DNA from: CAUYXS01 sp965248495
GTDB taxonomy: Bacteria; Chloroflexota; Dehalococcoidia; Lucifugimonadales; Australimonadaceae
DNA length: 64,000 nucleotides
Direction: 5' to 3'
Assembly: GCA_965248495.1 (NCBI GenBank)
Contig: CBDFJL010000003.1
Location: 1,922,001-1,986,000 of the forward strand
The notes beneath the pieces are model-generated. The model did not search any database and had not been told where the DNA came from. It saw only the letters and a list, made by a program, of their open reading frames with translations. Both the position numbers and the translations under genes were made by a program. Below are positions 7,564-16,310 of this stretch, one piece after another; position 1 is the stretch's first letter; the number at the start of each line of letters is the position of its first letter.

Positions 7564-9309
7564 ATGGCTACCCCTGTCACGAACCTGTTGCACGTCGGGA
7601 CCATGGAGGACGTGGCGCGCAAGGGCTGCACGGTGGTCACGGGCGGGGGGCACACCATCGCCGTCTTCGCGCACGAAGGCAGGGTCTACGCCGTGGACAA
7701 TCGGTGTCCGCACATGGGCTTCCCGCTGGCCCAGGGGACGGTCCAAGACGGAATTCTGATCTGCCACTGGCACCACGCCAGGTTCGACCTGGCCAGCGGC
7801 GACACCTTTGATCTCTTCGCCGGGGACATTCCCAAGTTCGAGGTCGTCGTCGCCGACGGCCAGGTCTACGTCGACCCAGTGCATCCGGCCATCGATGCCG
7901 TCGCCACCTGGACCCGGCGTCTGGACGAGGCGCTGGAGCACGACATTCGGCTGGTCATCGCGCGCTCCGCCATCGGCTTGATGGAGGCGGGGGCCGACTA
8001 CCGTGGACCGCTGACCCAGGGTGCGCTGTTCGCGGCGAAGAACTCGCGGGACGGGTGGAGCGCCGCGCTGACCATCCTCACGGTGTGTGCGAACCTCCAA
8101 CCGCTGTTGTCGCCCGACGACCGCATCCGCGCGATGTACCACGGCCTGTTCCAGGTCGCCGACGAGACAGCAGGCAAGCCGCCGCGCTTCCTCATCGAGC
8201 CACTGTCCAGCGCGGCCGATCCGGCCCAGCTCAAGGAGTGGTTCCGAACATTCATCAACGTGCGCGACCAGGAGGCAGCGGAGCGGGTGCTGCGGACGGC
8301 CGTCGAGAGTGGGCTCAGCCGGGAGCAGGTGGCGGACATGGTCTTCGCGGCCGTGACCGAGCACTTGTACGTGGACGGCGGCCACACCATCGACTTTGCG
8401 AATAAAGCGTTCGAGCTGCTGGACCACATCGGTTGGGAGTACGCAGCGCAGGTGCTCACCAGCCTGGTGCCGCAGATGACAAGGGCCTCGCGCAGCGAGG
8501 AGTCGTCGCAGTGGCGGCAGCCGATCGACGTTTCGTCGCTGGTATTTGCCGCGCGAGCCCGGCTGCCGGAGGCCCTCGCCAGCGGCGCTGGCAAACGATG
8601 GGACAGCGATGCGGAGCTGGTGGAGCTGTTGGTGGCCGATGATCCAGCGCGGGCCATCGACGGCCTGGTCAACGCGCTCGCTGACGGTGCCACGGCGGAT
8701 CAGCTCGGCGCGGCGGTGACCTACGCGGCGTTCGTCCGGATGGCCAGGTTCCATCTGTCCAACGAGTTCGCGGACTGGAACACCGTCCACCACGCGGTGA
8801 CCACGGCCAATGCGGTACACATGGCCCTCAGGCGTGCGCCAACCGCCGATCTCATGCGAGGGCTATTCGACACGGCGATGGCCGTCTACCACGCGCGCTT
8901 CCTCAACACCCCCCCCGCGGCGATTCCGGTCCCGAACGGGGACAACGGTGCTGGCCCGGCCGAGACCATCGACGGCCTGCTTCAGTTGCTCGACCGCCAG
9001 CAGCAGGTCAACGAGGCGGGCCGGCAGGTTGCGCACTACGTGGACTCGGGGGCACCGGACGCAGACCTGCTCGCCGCCATAGGACACGCCATGTTCAGAG
9101 AGGACGCGGGCTTTCACCAGTACCAGCTGGCGGAGGCGGCAATGCAGCAATACGGACTGCGGCGCGGCACGGCCGAAGGTCGAGTGATACTCATCGCGGC
9201 CGCGCGCTTTCTGGCGGCGCACTCACCGACGGTACGCTCGGCGGGCCAGACTTACCACACGGCCTTCCGGCTGCATCGCGGCGACCAAATATTCCAGGAC
9301 GACGCCTAG
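7564..9309 (+). CDS. Rieske [2Fe-2S] protein with a large helical C-terminal domain
   Basis: A 581-residue protein. Residues 8-110 form a Rieske ferredoxin-like domain with cluster ligands Cys48/His50 (CPHMGFPL) and Cys67/His70 (CHWHHARFD). The remaining 470 residues are Ala/Leu-rich, soluble and mostly helical, with His-containing stretches such as EHLYVDGGHTIDFANKAFE and SNEFADWNTVHHAVTTANAVHM. They contain no Fe-binding catalytic motif of the ring-hydroxylating oxygenases that I recognise. It is therefore not a normal ferredoxin (about 105 residues) nor an oxygenase alpha subunit. The C-terminal part may be a second metal-dependent catalytic domain or a partner-binding scaffold. AGGAGG at 7552-7557 and a promoter at 7517 support the start. 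Function unresolved. Confidence 0.8.
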   Translation: MATPVTNLLHVGTMEDVARKGCTVVTGGGHTIAVFAHEGRVYAVDNRCPHMGFPLAQGTVQDGILICHWHHARFDLASGDTFDLFAGDIPKFEVVVADGQVYVDPVHPAIDAVATWTRRLDEALEHDIRLVIARSAIGLMEAGADYRGPLTQGALFAAKNSRDGWSAALTILTVCANLQPLLSPDDRIRAMYHGLFQVADETAGKPPRFLIEPLSSAADPAQLKEWFRTFINVRDQEAAERVLRTAVESGLSREQVADMVFAAVTEHLYVDGGHTIDFANKAFELLDHIGWEYAAQVLTSLVPQMTRASRSEESSQWRQPIDVSSLVFAARARLPEALASGAGKRWDSDAELVELLVADDPARAIDGLVNALADGATADQLGAAVTYAAFVRMARFHLSNEFADWNTVHHAVTTANAVHMALRRAPTADLMRGLFDTAMAVYHARFLNTPPAAIPVPNGDNGAGPAETIDGLLQLLDRQQQVNEAGRQVAHYVDSGAPDADLLAAIGHAMFREDAGFHQYQLAEAAMQQYGLRRGTAEGRVILIAAARFLAAHSPTVRSAGQTYHTAFRLHRGDQIFQDDA

Positions 9310-9613
9310 CGAACGTCGATTGAGCCGCTTCACGCGACGAGGGCAAGCTCACAGAGCGTCATGCGGCCAGCGATTTTGGTGTCCGGCTGCCCTTAGCTAC
9401 GGGGCCTCCGACCACGGACGGGCGGAGCAACGAAACCGCCAACGCGGAGGCGGCGAGCCCTGCGATTGCCAGGAACGCTACGTCTCTCCGACACCTGAAT
9501 TCGGCGTGAACGGAGCCGCCATGCCCCTGTGCGAGCTGTTGAAGCCTATCGACTCCATGCAACAACGCCTGGCAGCAGTTATCCTCAACGCAATCCAATC
9601 TAGGAGTTGAGCA
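9310..9613. other. Intergenic region before the peroxiredoxin
   Basis: No complete gene. On the minus strand, 9480-9359 can be read as a hydrophobic segment (LAIAGLAASALAVSLL) followed by a basic tail and stop. This could be the decayed C-terminus of a membrane carrier, but the evidence is thin. A TATCCT box at 9580-9585 may serve the gene at 9614. Confidence 0.35.
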
Positions 9614-10279
9614 ATGGCAGTTCGAGTGAACGACACCGCGCCAGATTTCACCGCAGAGACCAGCCAAGGGGAGATCAGGTTCCACGAATGGATTGGAGAC
9701 GAGTGGGCGATGTTGTTCTCCCACCCGAAGGACTTCACTCCAGTCTGTGCGACGGAGCTCGCGTACGTGGCGAAGCTCACCCCGGAGTTTGAGAGCCGCG
9801 GTTGCAAGGTCATCGGTCTGAGTGTCGACAAGGTCGCGGACCACCAAAGATGGGCTGCCGATATCGAGGAGTTGGCGGGGACGAATCTCAACTTCCCGCT
9901 CATAGCTGACGAAAACCTGAATGTCGCCAAGCTGTACGACATGCTTCCGGCGGACGCGGGTGAATCATCGGAGGGCAGGACGGCTGGAGACAACCAAACG
10001 GTGAGGACCGTCTATCTCATCGGCCCAGACAAGAAGGTCAAGATGAACATGACCTACCCGATGAGCACAGGCCGCAACTTCGACGAGCTGCTCCGGGTCA
10101 TTGACTCGGCCCAGCTGACCGCGAACAACAAGGTTGGGACGCCTGCGAACTGGCAGAAGGGCGAGGACGTCATCATCCTTCCCTCCGTCGACAACGATGC
10201 GGCCAAGCAGCTGTTCCCCGGGGGCTGGGAGACCGTCAAGCCATACCTGCGTAAGGTCAAGGACCCGAGCAAGACGTAG
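9614..10279 (+). CDS. 1-Cys peroxiredoxin (Prx6 subfamily)
   Basis: A 221-residue cytoplasmic thiol peroxidase that reduces H2O2 and organic hydroperoxides. The peroxidatic Cys45 lies in HPKDFTPVCATELA. The long C-terminal half with NFPLIADENLNVAKLYDML and the PANWQKGEDVIILPSV stretch is diagnostic of the Prx6/1-Cys group, whose members are about 215-225 residues. No resolving cysteine is visible in the usual place. An AGGAG site precedes the ATG. In a region rich in Rieske oxygenases it would deal with peroxides from uncoupled turnover; this link is inference. Confidence 0.92.
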   Translation: MAVRVNDTAPDFTAETSQGEIRFHEWIGDEWAMLFSHPKDFTPVCATELAYVAKLTPEFESRGCKVIGLSVDKVADHQRWAADIEELAGTNLNFPLIADENLNVAKLYDMLPADAGESSEGRTAGDNQTVRTVYLIGPDKKVKMNMTYPMSTGRNFDELLRVIDSAQLTANNKVGTPANWQKGEDVIILPSVDNDAAKQLFPGGWETVKPYLRKVKDPSKT

Positions 10280-10351
10280 GCCCTGACGTGGCCCTAAGGA
10301 GGGATTTTCTTTCTGAGCGTGCCTTTCGGGCCGAACGGTTACGAGTGAATC

Positions 10352-10368
10352 GGGAGATCGAATCTCCC
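10352..10368 (+). terminator. Small hairpin after the peroxiredoxin
   Basis: Stem GGGAGAT (10352-10358) with ATCTCCC (10362-10368) and a three-base loop, followed by CATTTGT. The U-tract is poor, so this is only a possible terminator. Confidence 0.35.
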
Positions 10369-10415
10369 CATTTGTCATATCGCCGGGTCGCTGTGAAGGG
10401 GCTGCTGCGCGTTGA

Positions 10416-10444
10416 TTGACGCATCGGTGGGTGGAGACTAGCGT
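10416..10444 (+). promoter_or_regulatory. Possible promoter for the Asp-box protein
   Basis: TTGACG at 10416-10421, a 17-base spacer and TAGCGT at 10439-10444. It places the transcript start near 10451, which argues that the coding start is at 10458 or 10482 and not the TTG at 10416. Confidence 0.45.
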
Positions 10445-10481
10445 ACGAGGCAGCCCTATGAGGCGTACAGAAGAGGTTCTG

Positions 10482-11555
10482 ATGACTATCGCGCTAACAC
10501 ATGGTGGGGCGACGATTCACACGTCCGCGGCTCGCTCGCAAGCGGTCAGGGTCGGTACAACAGACGGGATTGTCCGCCTGGAGCGGACGAAAGGCGGATG
10601 GCGGAAAGCGGTCAGTTCCTTAAGGGGACTCCATGTCAGCGCCATCGTTGAGCCCGAACCGGGGATCGTGCTGGCTGGCGCCTTCCATGGATCGATTCAC
10701 CGCAGCATCGACGGTGGGACTAGCTGGGAGCGCTCTGACCATGGCTTAACCCAGGACGATGTCTATGCGCTGGCGTGGGTAAAAGGACCGAGCGGAATCC
10801 GTGTCTATGCCGGCACAGAACCTGCGCATCTTTTCGTGAGTGACGACCTGGGGCTCCATTGGACAGAATTGCCCGCGATCGGCGGCGTACCGGGCACCGA
10901 GCGCTGGACCTTTCCGGCACCACCGCACGTCGCGCACGTCAAGCACATCACGTTCCACCCAGACGACCCCTCGCACATGTACGTAAGCATCGAGCAGGGG
11001 GGCTTGCTCGAGAGCTACGACGGGGGGCAGACATTCGAGGTGGTGACGGGGATGGACGACGATGTCCATCGACTAGTCCTCAACCCAAGAATGCCACGGC
11101 AGATGTGGGTAACGGGGGGTGATGGTATCTACTTCACCGAAGATGCCGGGAGCGTTTGGGAGCATCGGACGACCCGCGAAGATGACCAAATAGGAGGCTA
11201 CCCGGACCAGCTCGTGTATGTGCCCAGTCAGCCCGAGACCCTGTTCGTGGCTGCCGCACATCGCAACCCTGGCACTTGGCCGGAGACAAACTCCGCTCGG
11301 GGCCGAATCTCACGGAGCGAAAACAGCGGTGAGACTTGGGAACCGCTTGGTGGCGGCCTGCCCGAAGCGCTAAAGGGGAACGTGGAAGCGATGACCCTAG
11401 AGGAGTCGCCGGATGGAGTATCACTCTTCGCCGCGACGACCGCTGGCGAGGTCTTCGCGAGCGACAATTGCGGCGAGACATGGGCTTGCATCGCCGATGA
11501 GCTCCCGCCGATCTCCAAAGGCGGCCACTACCAGATGCTAAGACAACATGCGTAG
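10482..11555 (+). CDS. Asp-box (BNR/sialidase-type) beta-propeller protein
   Basis: A 357-residue protein built from repeated Asp-box motifs of the form S-x-D-x-G-x-x-W: SIDGGTSWE, SDDLGLHWTE, SYDGGQTFE, TEDAGSVWE, SENSGETWE and SDNCGETWA. About six motifs are spaced roughly 50 residues apart, as in six- or seven-bladed propellers of the sialidase/VPS10/WD-like superfamily. No signal peptide is visible, so it is probably cytoplasmic. Sialidase catalytic residues are not evident, so a binding or structural role is as likely as hydrolysis. The start at 10482 is preferred because it follows AGAGGT; ATG 10458 is an alternative. The gene is followed 35 bases later by a hydrolase and may be co-transcribed with it. 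Confidence 0.75.
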   Translation: MTIALTHGGATIHTSAARSQAVRVGTTDGIVRLERTKGGWRKAVSSLRGLHVSAIVEPEPGIVLAGAFHGSIHRSIDGGTSWERSDHGLTQDDVYALAWVKGPSGIRVYAGTEPAHLFVSDDLGLHWTELPAIGGVPGTERWTFPAPPHVAHVKHITFHPDDPSHMYVSIEQGGLLESYDGGQTFEVVTGMDDDVHRLVLNPRMPRQMWVTGGDGIYFTEDAGSVWEHRTTREDDQIGGYPDQLVYVPSQPETLFVAAAHRNPGTWPETNSARGRISRSENSGETWEPLGGGLPEALKGNVEAMTLEESPDGVSLFAATTAGEVFASDNCGETWACIADELPPISKGGHYQMLRQHA

Positions 11556-11590
11556 GCTCTAGCGCCGCACGCAGGCACGAGGCGTCAGCG

Positions 11591-12400
11591 ATGCCGTTCG
11601 TCCAGGCTGGACCCATTCGCATCTATCACGAAGTACACGGTGTGGGGCCTCGGCTCCTCTACATATCCGGCACCGGTGGTGACCTCCGCTCTGGCTCACA
11701 GGTGCTCAGCGCGCCGCTGGCCAAGGACTTCGAGGTGCTTGTCTACGATCAGAGAGGCCTCGGGCGCTCAGATAAGCCCGACGTGCCCTACACAATGGCA
11801 AGCTACGCCGAAGATGCCGACGCTCTACTCTCCGCCCTCGGCTGGGACAACTGCATCGTGGTGGGCACATCCTTCGGCGGCATGGTCGCTCAGGAGCTGG
11901 CGCTTCGACAGCCGGAGCGCATCGAGCGTTTGGTGCTTTGCTGCACGTCCACCGGAGGCCCGGGGGGCAGTTCTTATCCCATCCACGAGCTCCCTGATCT
12001 TCCGCCGGCAGAATTGGCAAGGCTCCGGTTACCGATTATGGACACGAGGCGCGACAAAGACTGGCAGGCCGCCCACCCTGAAGAGACTACAGCCCTCACC
12101 TGGCCAGCGGTGACCGCCGCAGAAGCCCGCGCTGCAGATCCGGTGAGCGCGATGGGGTATCGGCGCCAACTGGAAGCGCGGGCCGGCCACGACACCTACG
12201 ACCGACTACCTTCCCTCCGGGTGCCGGCCCTTCTGTGCGGCGGCCACTACGACGGCCAAGCGCCGCCCGCTAACATGCGGGTACTGGCTGAGCGGATTCC
12301 GGGCGCACAGTTGGCGTTCTTCGAGGGTGGGCATGGGTTCCTCGGCCAGGACCCCGCTGCGTGGGTGCGCATCGCCGAGTTCCTCACTGAAGAGGCCTAG
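11591..12400 (+). CDS. Alpha/beta hydrolase
   Basis: A 269-residue serine hydrolase. The oxyanion region is LLYISGTGGDLRSG, the strand-5 elbow is VVGTSFGGMVAQ with Ser94, and the C-terminal EGGHGFLGQD supplies the His. YDQRGLGRSDKP is the typical loop after strand 4. It resembles 3-oxoadipate enol-lactonase-like hydrolases, but the oxyanion segment SGTGG differs from the usual HG motif, so the substrate is left open. It lies 35 bases after the Asp-box gene on the same strand. Confidence 0.75.
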   Translation: MPFVQAGPIRIYHEVHGVGPRLLYISGTGGDLRSGSQVLSAPLAKDFEVLVYDQRGLGRSDKPDVPYTMASYAEDADALLSALGWDNCIVVGTSFGGMVAQELALRQPERIERLVLCCTSTGGPGGSSYPIHELPDLPPAELARLRLPIMDTRRDKDWQAAHPEETTALTWPAVTAAEARAADPVSAMGYRRQLEARAGHDTYDRLPSLRVPALLCGGHYDGQAPPANMRVLAERIPGAQLAFFEGGHGFLGQDPAAWVRIAEFLTEEA

Positions 12401-12658
12401 CGTCGCTCGACCGGGGCCTGGCGGCCGTCGTCAAGGTCGTAACGGAAAACCGCCCTCTCGGTGGAGTTCGATTTGGGCTAGGCAGCGACCGCCGGGTGCC
12501 TGGCCCGTATTAAACGGTAGACCGTTACCGTCAGGACCGGGCTCAAGCGGCCAAGCGCCGCCGACAGTCTAATAGAGGAACCATTCGGTGTTTGCGTCTG
12601 GAGCGGGTCCATCAGCCGATTGAAGGGCATCAATCTGCATTGGTCGCTGAATTGCCGC

Positions 12659-13021
12659 CTAGTCTTTTTCAGCCGGCGCATCGTCGCGGTTGCGCCTGCG
12701 GCGGCGCGCTCGGAAGACCCCCCGGAGCGTCATCAGGGCCAGCAGCCCTCCGAAAGCCCTGCGCCCGGCGGTCGTCCGAGCCTTGGCGACCATCCAACCG
12801 GCCGCGGCAACACCACGCTCTTTCACCGAGGGACCATACCGATCCGCCATCGTCTTCGACCAACGCATCGCCTGATCAGCAGTCCGGGGCACGGCGCCCG
12901 CTGCGGTCTCCGGCGCCTGGGACTCCGGCTCACCGGCGCTCGATGCGTTGCCGCCCTGCTGACCATCGGTGGTCGGTTTGTCGACCTCCGGGCCATCGTC
13001 GTCCTGCGGTTTGCTCGTCAT
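12659..13021 (-). CDS. Hypothetical 120-residue protein with a basic tail
   Basis: Starts MTSKPQDDDGPEVDK. The first 60 residues are acidic, Gln/Ala-rich and probably disordered. The middle contains WSKTMADRYGPSVKERGVAAAGWMVAKA, and the C-terminus is very basic (RGVFRARRRRRNRDDAPAEKD). AGGGG precedes the ATG at 13021. A short hydrophobic stretch GGLLALMTLRGVF could be membrane-associated. The acidic-to-basic layout and lack of homology to a known family leave the function unknown. Confidence 0.5.
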   Translation of the reverse strand: MTSKPQDDDGPEVDKPTTDGQQGGNASSAGEPESQAPETAAGAVPRTADQAMRWSKTMADRYGPSVKERGVAAAGWMVAKARTTAGRRAFGGLLALMTLRGVFRARRRRRNRDDAPAEKD

Positions 13022-13317
13022 GGTGCCCCTTTTCACGATATTGCTACCCCAGCGGGTCTTCCACGCGCCAGGCGTCCGGGAAGTGCGTTGACGGCTCAAA
13101 GCCGGCAACAGAGTTTAACAACACGTCCACACGGCTCCGTCCTCACCGCGGCTACGGCGAACCGCGCCTGGTGCCAACAAGCGCTCCTATCATAGAGGGG
13201 CGCCGGCCAGCGCGCCGGGATGTATCGCGTAGAATCCGGCTCCAAGAATTCCCCTGTGCCGACTCCGAGTGACCGAGTCGAACCAAAGAATCCGCGTGAC
13301 GATTCCCATGACAGTCC

Positions 13318-13455
13318 GGGCGGAGACGCACCCGGCTCTGTCATGTGAGCGATCATGTGGATGCCGGCGCCGTTGCGGGACATCTCAACGAGCGCGATGG
13401 AGGCCACGAGCATCCAGAGCGTGCGCGTCCTGGTGGCCTGTCCTGTCGTCCACTG
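13318..13455 (-). pseudogene. Remnant of an MFS transporter (central loop and segment 7)
   Basis: On the minus strand an open frame contains QWTTGQATRTRTLWMLVASI followed by ALVEMSRNGAGIHMIAHMTE. The first part closely matches the carrier at 3706 in this window, which has QVARTRTLWLIVIA at the same place, so it is a fragment of the same MFS branch. No other carrier segments are found on either side and the frame dissolves into Arg/Gly-rich sequence. The rest of the 13022-13589 gap shows no gene. Confidence 0.5.
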
Positions 13456-13589
13456 CGCCTCGTTCGTGGCCGCGGTCTGGCCTGGGGCACTCGTGGCCTC
13501 CGATGGCCTCCGGCCGCTGCCTAGGCGCGGTCTCGCGAGCCTGCTAACGTTTGGCCTATCCACCTGTCGGGGTCCTAGAAAGCACAGGC

Positions 13590-14342
13590 ATGCCAACCAC
13601 TACCATCAACGGACACCAGCACTACTACGAGGACCGTGGGTCCGGCCAACCTCTGGTCATGATGCACGGGGCCGGATCCAGCAGCGTTAGCCTCGCGGGC
13701 CACTTCGATGACCTCTCCAGCGATTTCCGGGTCATCGCGCCCGACATGCGGGCCATGGGCGGCAGCGAGCACGTCGCCGAGGTCAGCCCCGCGGCGTGGA
13801 CCGAGGACCTTGGCGCGCTTCTGGAGCAGCTGGCCATCGAGAGCGCCATCGTCTATGGCGTGAGCCTCGGCTCGCGGGTCGCCCTGCGCTTCACCATCGA
13901 TAACCCGCAGCGCGTGCGTGCGCTGGTGCTCGACGGCCCGATCATCGCGCAGGACCAGTCGGGGAACGCCGCCACGGCGCAGGTCTTTGACGTTGCGTCC
14001 TACTCTGACGCGCGCCGAGCGGACATGCACCGGCTCCACGGTGACGACTGGGAGACAGTCGCCCGCAACTACCTGAACATTCGTAACAACCCCGCGTTGC
14101 AGGAGTACTACAACCTGCGGGATTCGTTCCCCAGCGTGAAGTGCCCTGTGCTGATCCTTCGCGGCGACCGTGACGACGATAACCACAAGCTCGCGTACAC
14201 CTACGAGCTCCGCAAAGGATTAGAGGACGCTCGCCTCGCCATCCTCCCCGGTATGGGGTTCAGCGTGGCGTCGGGCCGGCCCGACGTGTTCCGCATGCTG
14301 CTTCGCGAGTTCGTGGCGGAGTTGGACAAGGCCACTGGCTAG
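13590..14342 (+). CDS. Alpha/beta hydrolase-fold protein lacking the catalytic His
   Basis: A 250-residue protein with MMHGAGSSSVSLAGHF (residues 24-39), nucleophile elbow GVSLGS with Ser92, and an Asp-rich turn LRGDRDDDNHK (190-200) where the acid is expected. In the place where family members have G-H-x(3)-E-x-P, this protein reads PGMGFSVASGRPDVF (220-234), with Met222 instead of the His. It may therefore be a non-hydrolytic member, use another base, or be decaying. The start at 13590 is the first ATG that gives a normal N-terminus. It ends 46 bases before the dehydrogenase gene and is probably in one operon with it. Confidence 0.7.
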   Translation: MPTTTINGHQHYYEDRGSGQPLVMMHGAGSSSVSLAGHFDDLSSDFRVIAPDMRAMGGSEHVAEVSPAAWTEDLGALLEQLAIESAIVYGVSLGSRVALRFTIDNPQRVRALVLDGPIIAQDQSGNAATAQVFDVASYSDARRADMHRLHGDDWETVARNYLNIRNNPALQEYYNLRDSFPSVKCPVLILRGDRDDDNHKLAYTYELRKGLEDARLAILPGMGFSVASGRPDVFRMLLREFVAELDKATG

Positions 14343-14388
14343 TCGCCCGCCCGCGCGCGGGGCGCCCGAAGGACCCGAAGGAGTAGAT

Positions 14389-15255
14389 ATGCGTCTTGGC
14401 TACGTTGGGACCGGTAACATGGGCGCGCGGTTCGTCGAGCGGCTGCTCAAGGCGGGCCACCAGGTGGCGGTCTACGACACGAGGGCCGAAGCGCTGGTGC
14501 CCATGAGCGAGCTGGGTGCCGAGGTCGGCAAGGGCCCGGCAGCCATCGCGGCTGACACGGAGGCGGTGTTCGTGTCGTTGCCCACGCCGGCTATCGTGGA
14601 GTCGGTGGCGACCGAGGTTATTGCTGCGCTCCCGGCGGGCCACGTCTTCGTCGACATGAGCACGAGCCCGCCCGAGCTGGCGCGGAAGATTGCCGCGGCC
14701 TGCGAGGCGAAGGGCGCCTTCGGGCTCGATGCGCCGGTTAGCAACGGCGGCGTCTTCGTCACGGTCGGCGGCCCACGGGAAGTCTTCGAGCGCTTCCGGG
14801 CGGCGTTCGAGGCGATGTGCGAGCGTGTGCTGTACGTGGGCCCCGCAGGGCAAGGCCAGATTGCTAAGCTGACGCGGCAATACGTGTCGTTCACCGGCTT
14901 CTTCACATTGGTGGAGGCGCTGCTGGTCGCGGCGAAGGCCGGTGGAGACGTCCGCGCGGTGGCTGACTTCATCGGTGAGTCGACGGGGTACCGCGGCCCC
15001 GGCGGGTCGCTCGCACGATTGTTCAGCGGTGACTTCGGCGACCCGGCGACATCGAGGGCGAGGCTCGATATCGTCGCCAAGGACCTGGCGCTAGCGGTGG
15101 CACTCGCCGACGACGTGGCCGCGCCGTCGGGCACGGGGACCGTCGCCGCGGACATCCTGCGTCGTGGCCAGGAGCTGGGCTGGGGTGACTTCGAGTACTG
15201 GGTGGCGGTGTGTGCCCTCGAACAACAGGCCGGCGTGGAGCTCCGGCCCGGCTAG
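14389..15255 (+). CDS. NAD(P)-dependent beta-hydroxyacid dehydrogenase
   Basis: A 288-residue member of the 3-hydroxyisobutyrate/6-phosphogluconate dehydrogenase-like family. The N-terminal Rossmann motif is GYVGTGNMG (4-12). The substrate-binding region is FVDMSTSPPELA and the Gly-rich loop is DAPVSNGGVFVTVGG. The catalytic Lys is in GQGQIAKLTRQY. Family members usually have K-x-x-N-N at this point, while here it is KLTRQ, so the residue that orients the substrate carboxylate has changed and the substrate may differ. The start is preceded by AAGGAG at 14378-14383. Probably oxidises a branched or aromatic beta-hydroxy acid. Likely co-transcribed with the preceding hydrolase-fold gene. Confidence 0.85.
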   Translation: MRLGYVGTGNMGARFVERLLKAGHQVAVYDTRAEALVPMSELGAEVGKGPAAIAADTEAVFVSLPTPAIVESVATEVIAALPAGHVFVDMSTSPPELARKIAAACEAKGAFGLDAPVSNGGVFVTVGGPREVFERFRAAFEAMCERVLYVGPAGQGQIAKLTRQYVSFTGFFTLVEALLVAAKAGGDVRAVADFIGESTGYRGPGGSLARLFSGDFGDPATSRARLDIVAKDLALAVALADDVAAPSGTGTVAADILRRGQELGWGDFEYWVAVCALEQQAGVELRPG

Positions 15256-15300
15256 GTGGCCCCGCCCAGTGCCACATGCCGCCGGCGGTCGCGATGGCGG

Positions 15301-15672
15301 CTAGCGCTCGTCTGCCGCCCAGAGCACTTCGCACGCACTCTTTGGCTCCCCCTCTGGGTCCACATGCAGCACGCCGCGCCCCTCGGGACTTACCCCCTCG
15401 GGACTCACATAGTAAGCGGCGGTCTCTCTGCCATCGAGTTGGAAGCTCACCCGCCAACACTCGTTACCGACGTAGTGGATTGCCTCCGTCTGCCCAAGCT
15501 CACCCGCCACCCGGCCGATGGTGTACTTCGGTATGCCGGGGTGCGGCTCCAAACGCACCCTGAGCGACACCTCGTCGGCCGTGTGCATCGGCGTGGGGGT
15601 GGCCGTGTCGGAGGAGCAGGCTCCCAGCAGCAGGGCAAAAGGCAGGGCAACGGAGAGGATGAGGGAGCGCAT
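15301..15672 (-). CDS. Small secreted lipoprotein
   Basis: A 123-residue protein with a lipoprotein signal peptide: a short basic start, a hydrophobic core and lipobox LLGAC with Cys19. A short Thr/Pro linker (DTATPTPMHT) follows, then a single small domain with GRVAGELGQTEAIHYVGNECW and CEVLWAADER at the end. The two cysteines in the mature domain could form a disulfide. Function unknown. It lies convergent to the dehydrogenase gene and divergent from the VOC gene. Confidence 0.75.
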   Translation of the reverse strand: MRSLILSVALPFALLLGACSSDTATPTPMHTADEVSLRVRLEPHPGIPKYTIGRVAGELGQTEAIHYVGNECWRVSFQLDGRETAAYYVSPEGVSPEGRGVLHVDPEGEPKSACEVLWAADER

Positions 15673-15767
15673 CGGGGCAGCAGCAATTGTATGCGCCTGC
15701 CCCGGTTGTAAGCGCCCGCGCGAGGGCCGGCTGTGGCGCTATGATGGCGCCCAACAGGGGGTAAACC

Positions 15768-16214
15768 ATGATAACGCGCGTCGACCATGTCGAGATCAAC
15801 GCCAAGGACGTGGGCTCGTCCGTCGCCTTCTACCGCGACGTGCTGGGCTTCGAGGTCACGCGCTGGGTGCGGGCCGAGCGCGGAGGGCACACCGTCGAGG
15901 TCGCGTGCCTCGCGATGGGCGACTTCATGATCGAGGTCCTGCCTGCCGGGGATGCGGCCGTGGACCAACGCTCAGTAGGGGTGCGCATGCTGGCGCTGCG
16001 CGTCGATGACATGAGCGCGACGCTTGAGGAGCTGCGCGGCAAAGGCGTCGAGCTGGCCGGCGAGCCATCGCTGTCGCCACTAACCTTCGACGGCATTCGG
16101 GCCGAGGTGCTGGACCCGGACGGCGTGCGAATCGAGCTCCGCGAGTGGCAGCGGGACGATCACTACCGCGGCACGGCGTGGCACCCAGCCGAGGGCGTGG
16201 TCCAGCTGGTGTAA
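15768..16214 (+). CDS. VOC-superfamily (glyoxalase/bleomycin-resistance fold) protein
   Basis: A 148-residue, single-domain vicinal-oxygen-chelate protein. It has RVDHVEINAKDVGSSVAFYRDVLGFEVTR at the start with His7, an acidic ligand in GDFMIEVLPAG, and VLDPDGVRIELREW at the end with a Glu. These are the usual metal-ligand places of methylmalonyl-CoA-epimerase-like and glyoxalase-like proteins. A TATGAT box at 15740-15745 may be the -10 element. The reaction is not determined by sequence; isomerase, lyase or dioxygenase are all possible. Confidence 0.8.
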   Translation: MITRVDHVEINAKDVGSSVAFYRDVLGFEVTRWVRAERGGHTVEVACLAMGDFMIEVLPAGDAAVDQRSVGVRMLALRVDDMSATLEELRGKGVELAGEPSLSPLTFDGIRAEVLDPDGVRIELREWQRDDHYRGTAWHPAEGVVQLV

Positions 16215-16310
16215 GTCGCGGCCGGGATGCGTGCGAGACCCGGCGCGTTCAGGCATAATTCGGTGAACCTCGACGAGATGTGACCGTGGCGCTGACCCAG
16301 GAGGACGATC

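Noticed and set aside
7462..8820. 452-codon minus-strand frame opposite the Rieske protein
   Set aside because: The plus strand encodes a Rieske motif protein with promoter and ribosome site; the antisense frame is Arg/Val/His-rich without motifs.
9359..9480. Hydrophobic minus-strand tail that resembles the end of a membrane carrier
   Set aside because: Only one segment and a basic tail are visible, not enough to call a gene remnant.
12592..13272. Long plus-strand frames at 12592-13272
   Set aside because: Pro/Arg/Ser-rich and opposite a small gene with a ribosome site; no family features.
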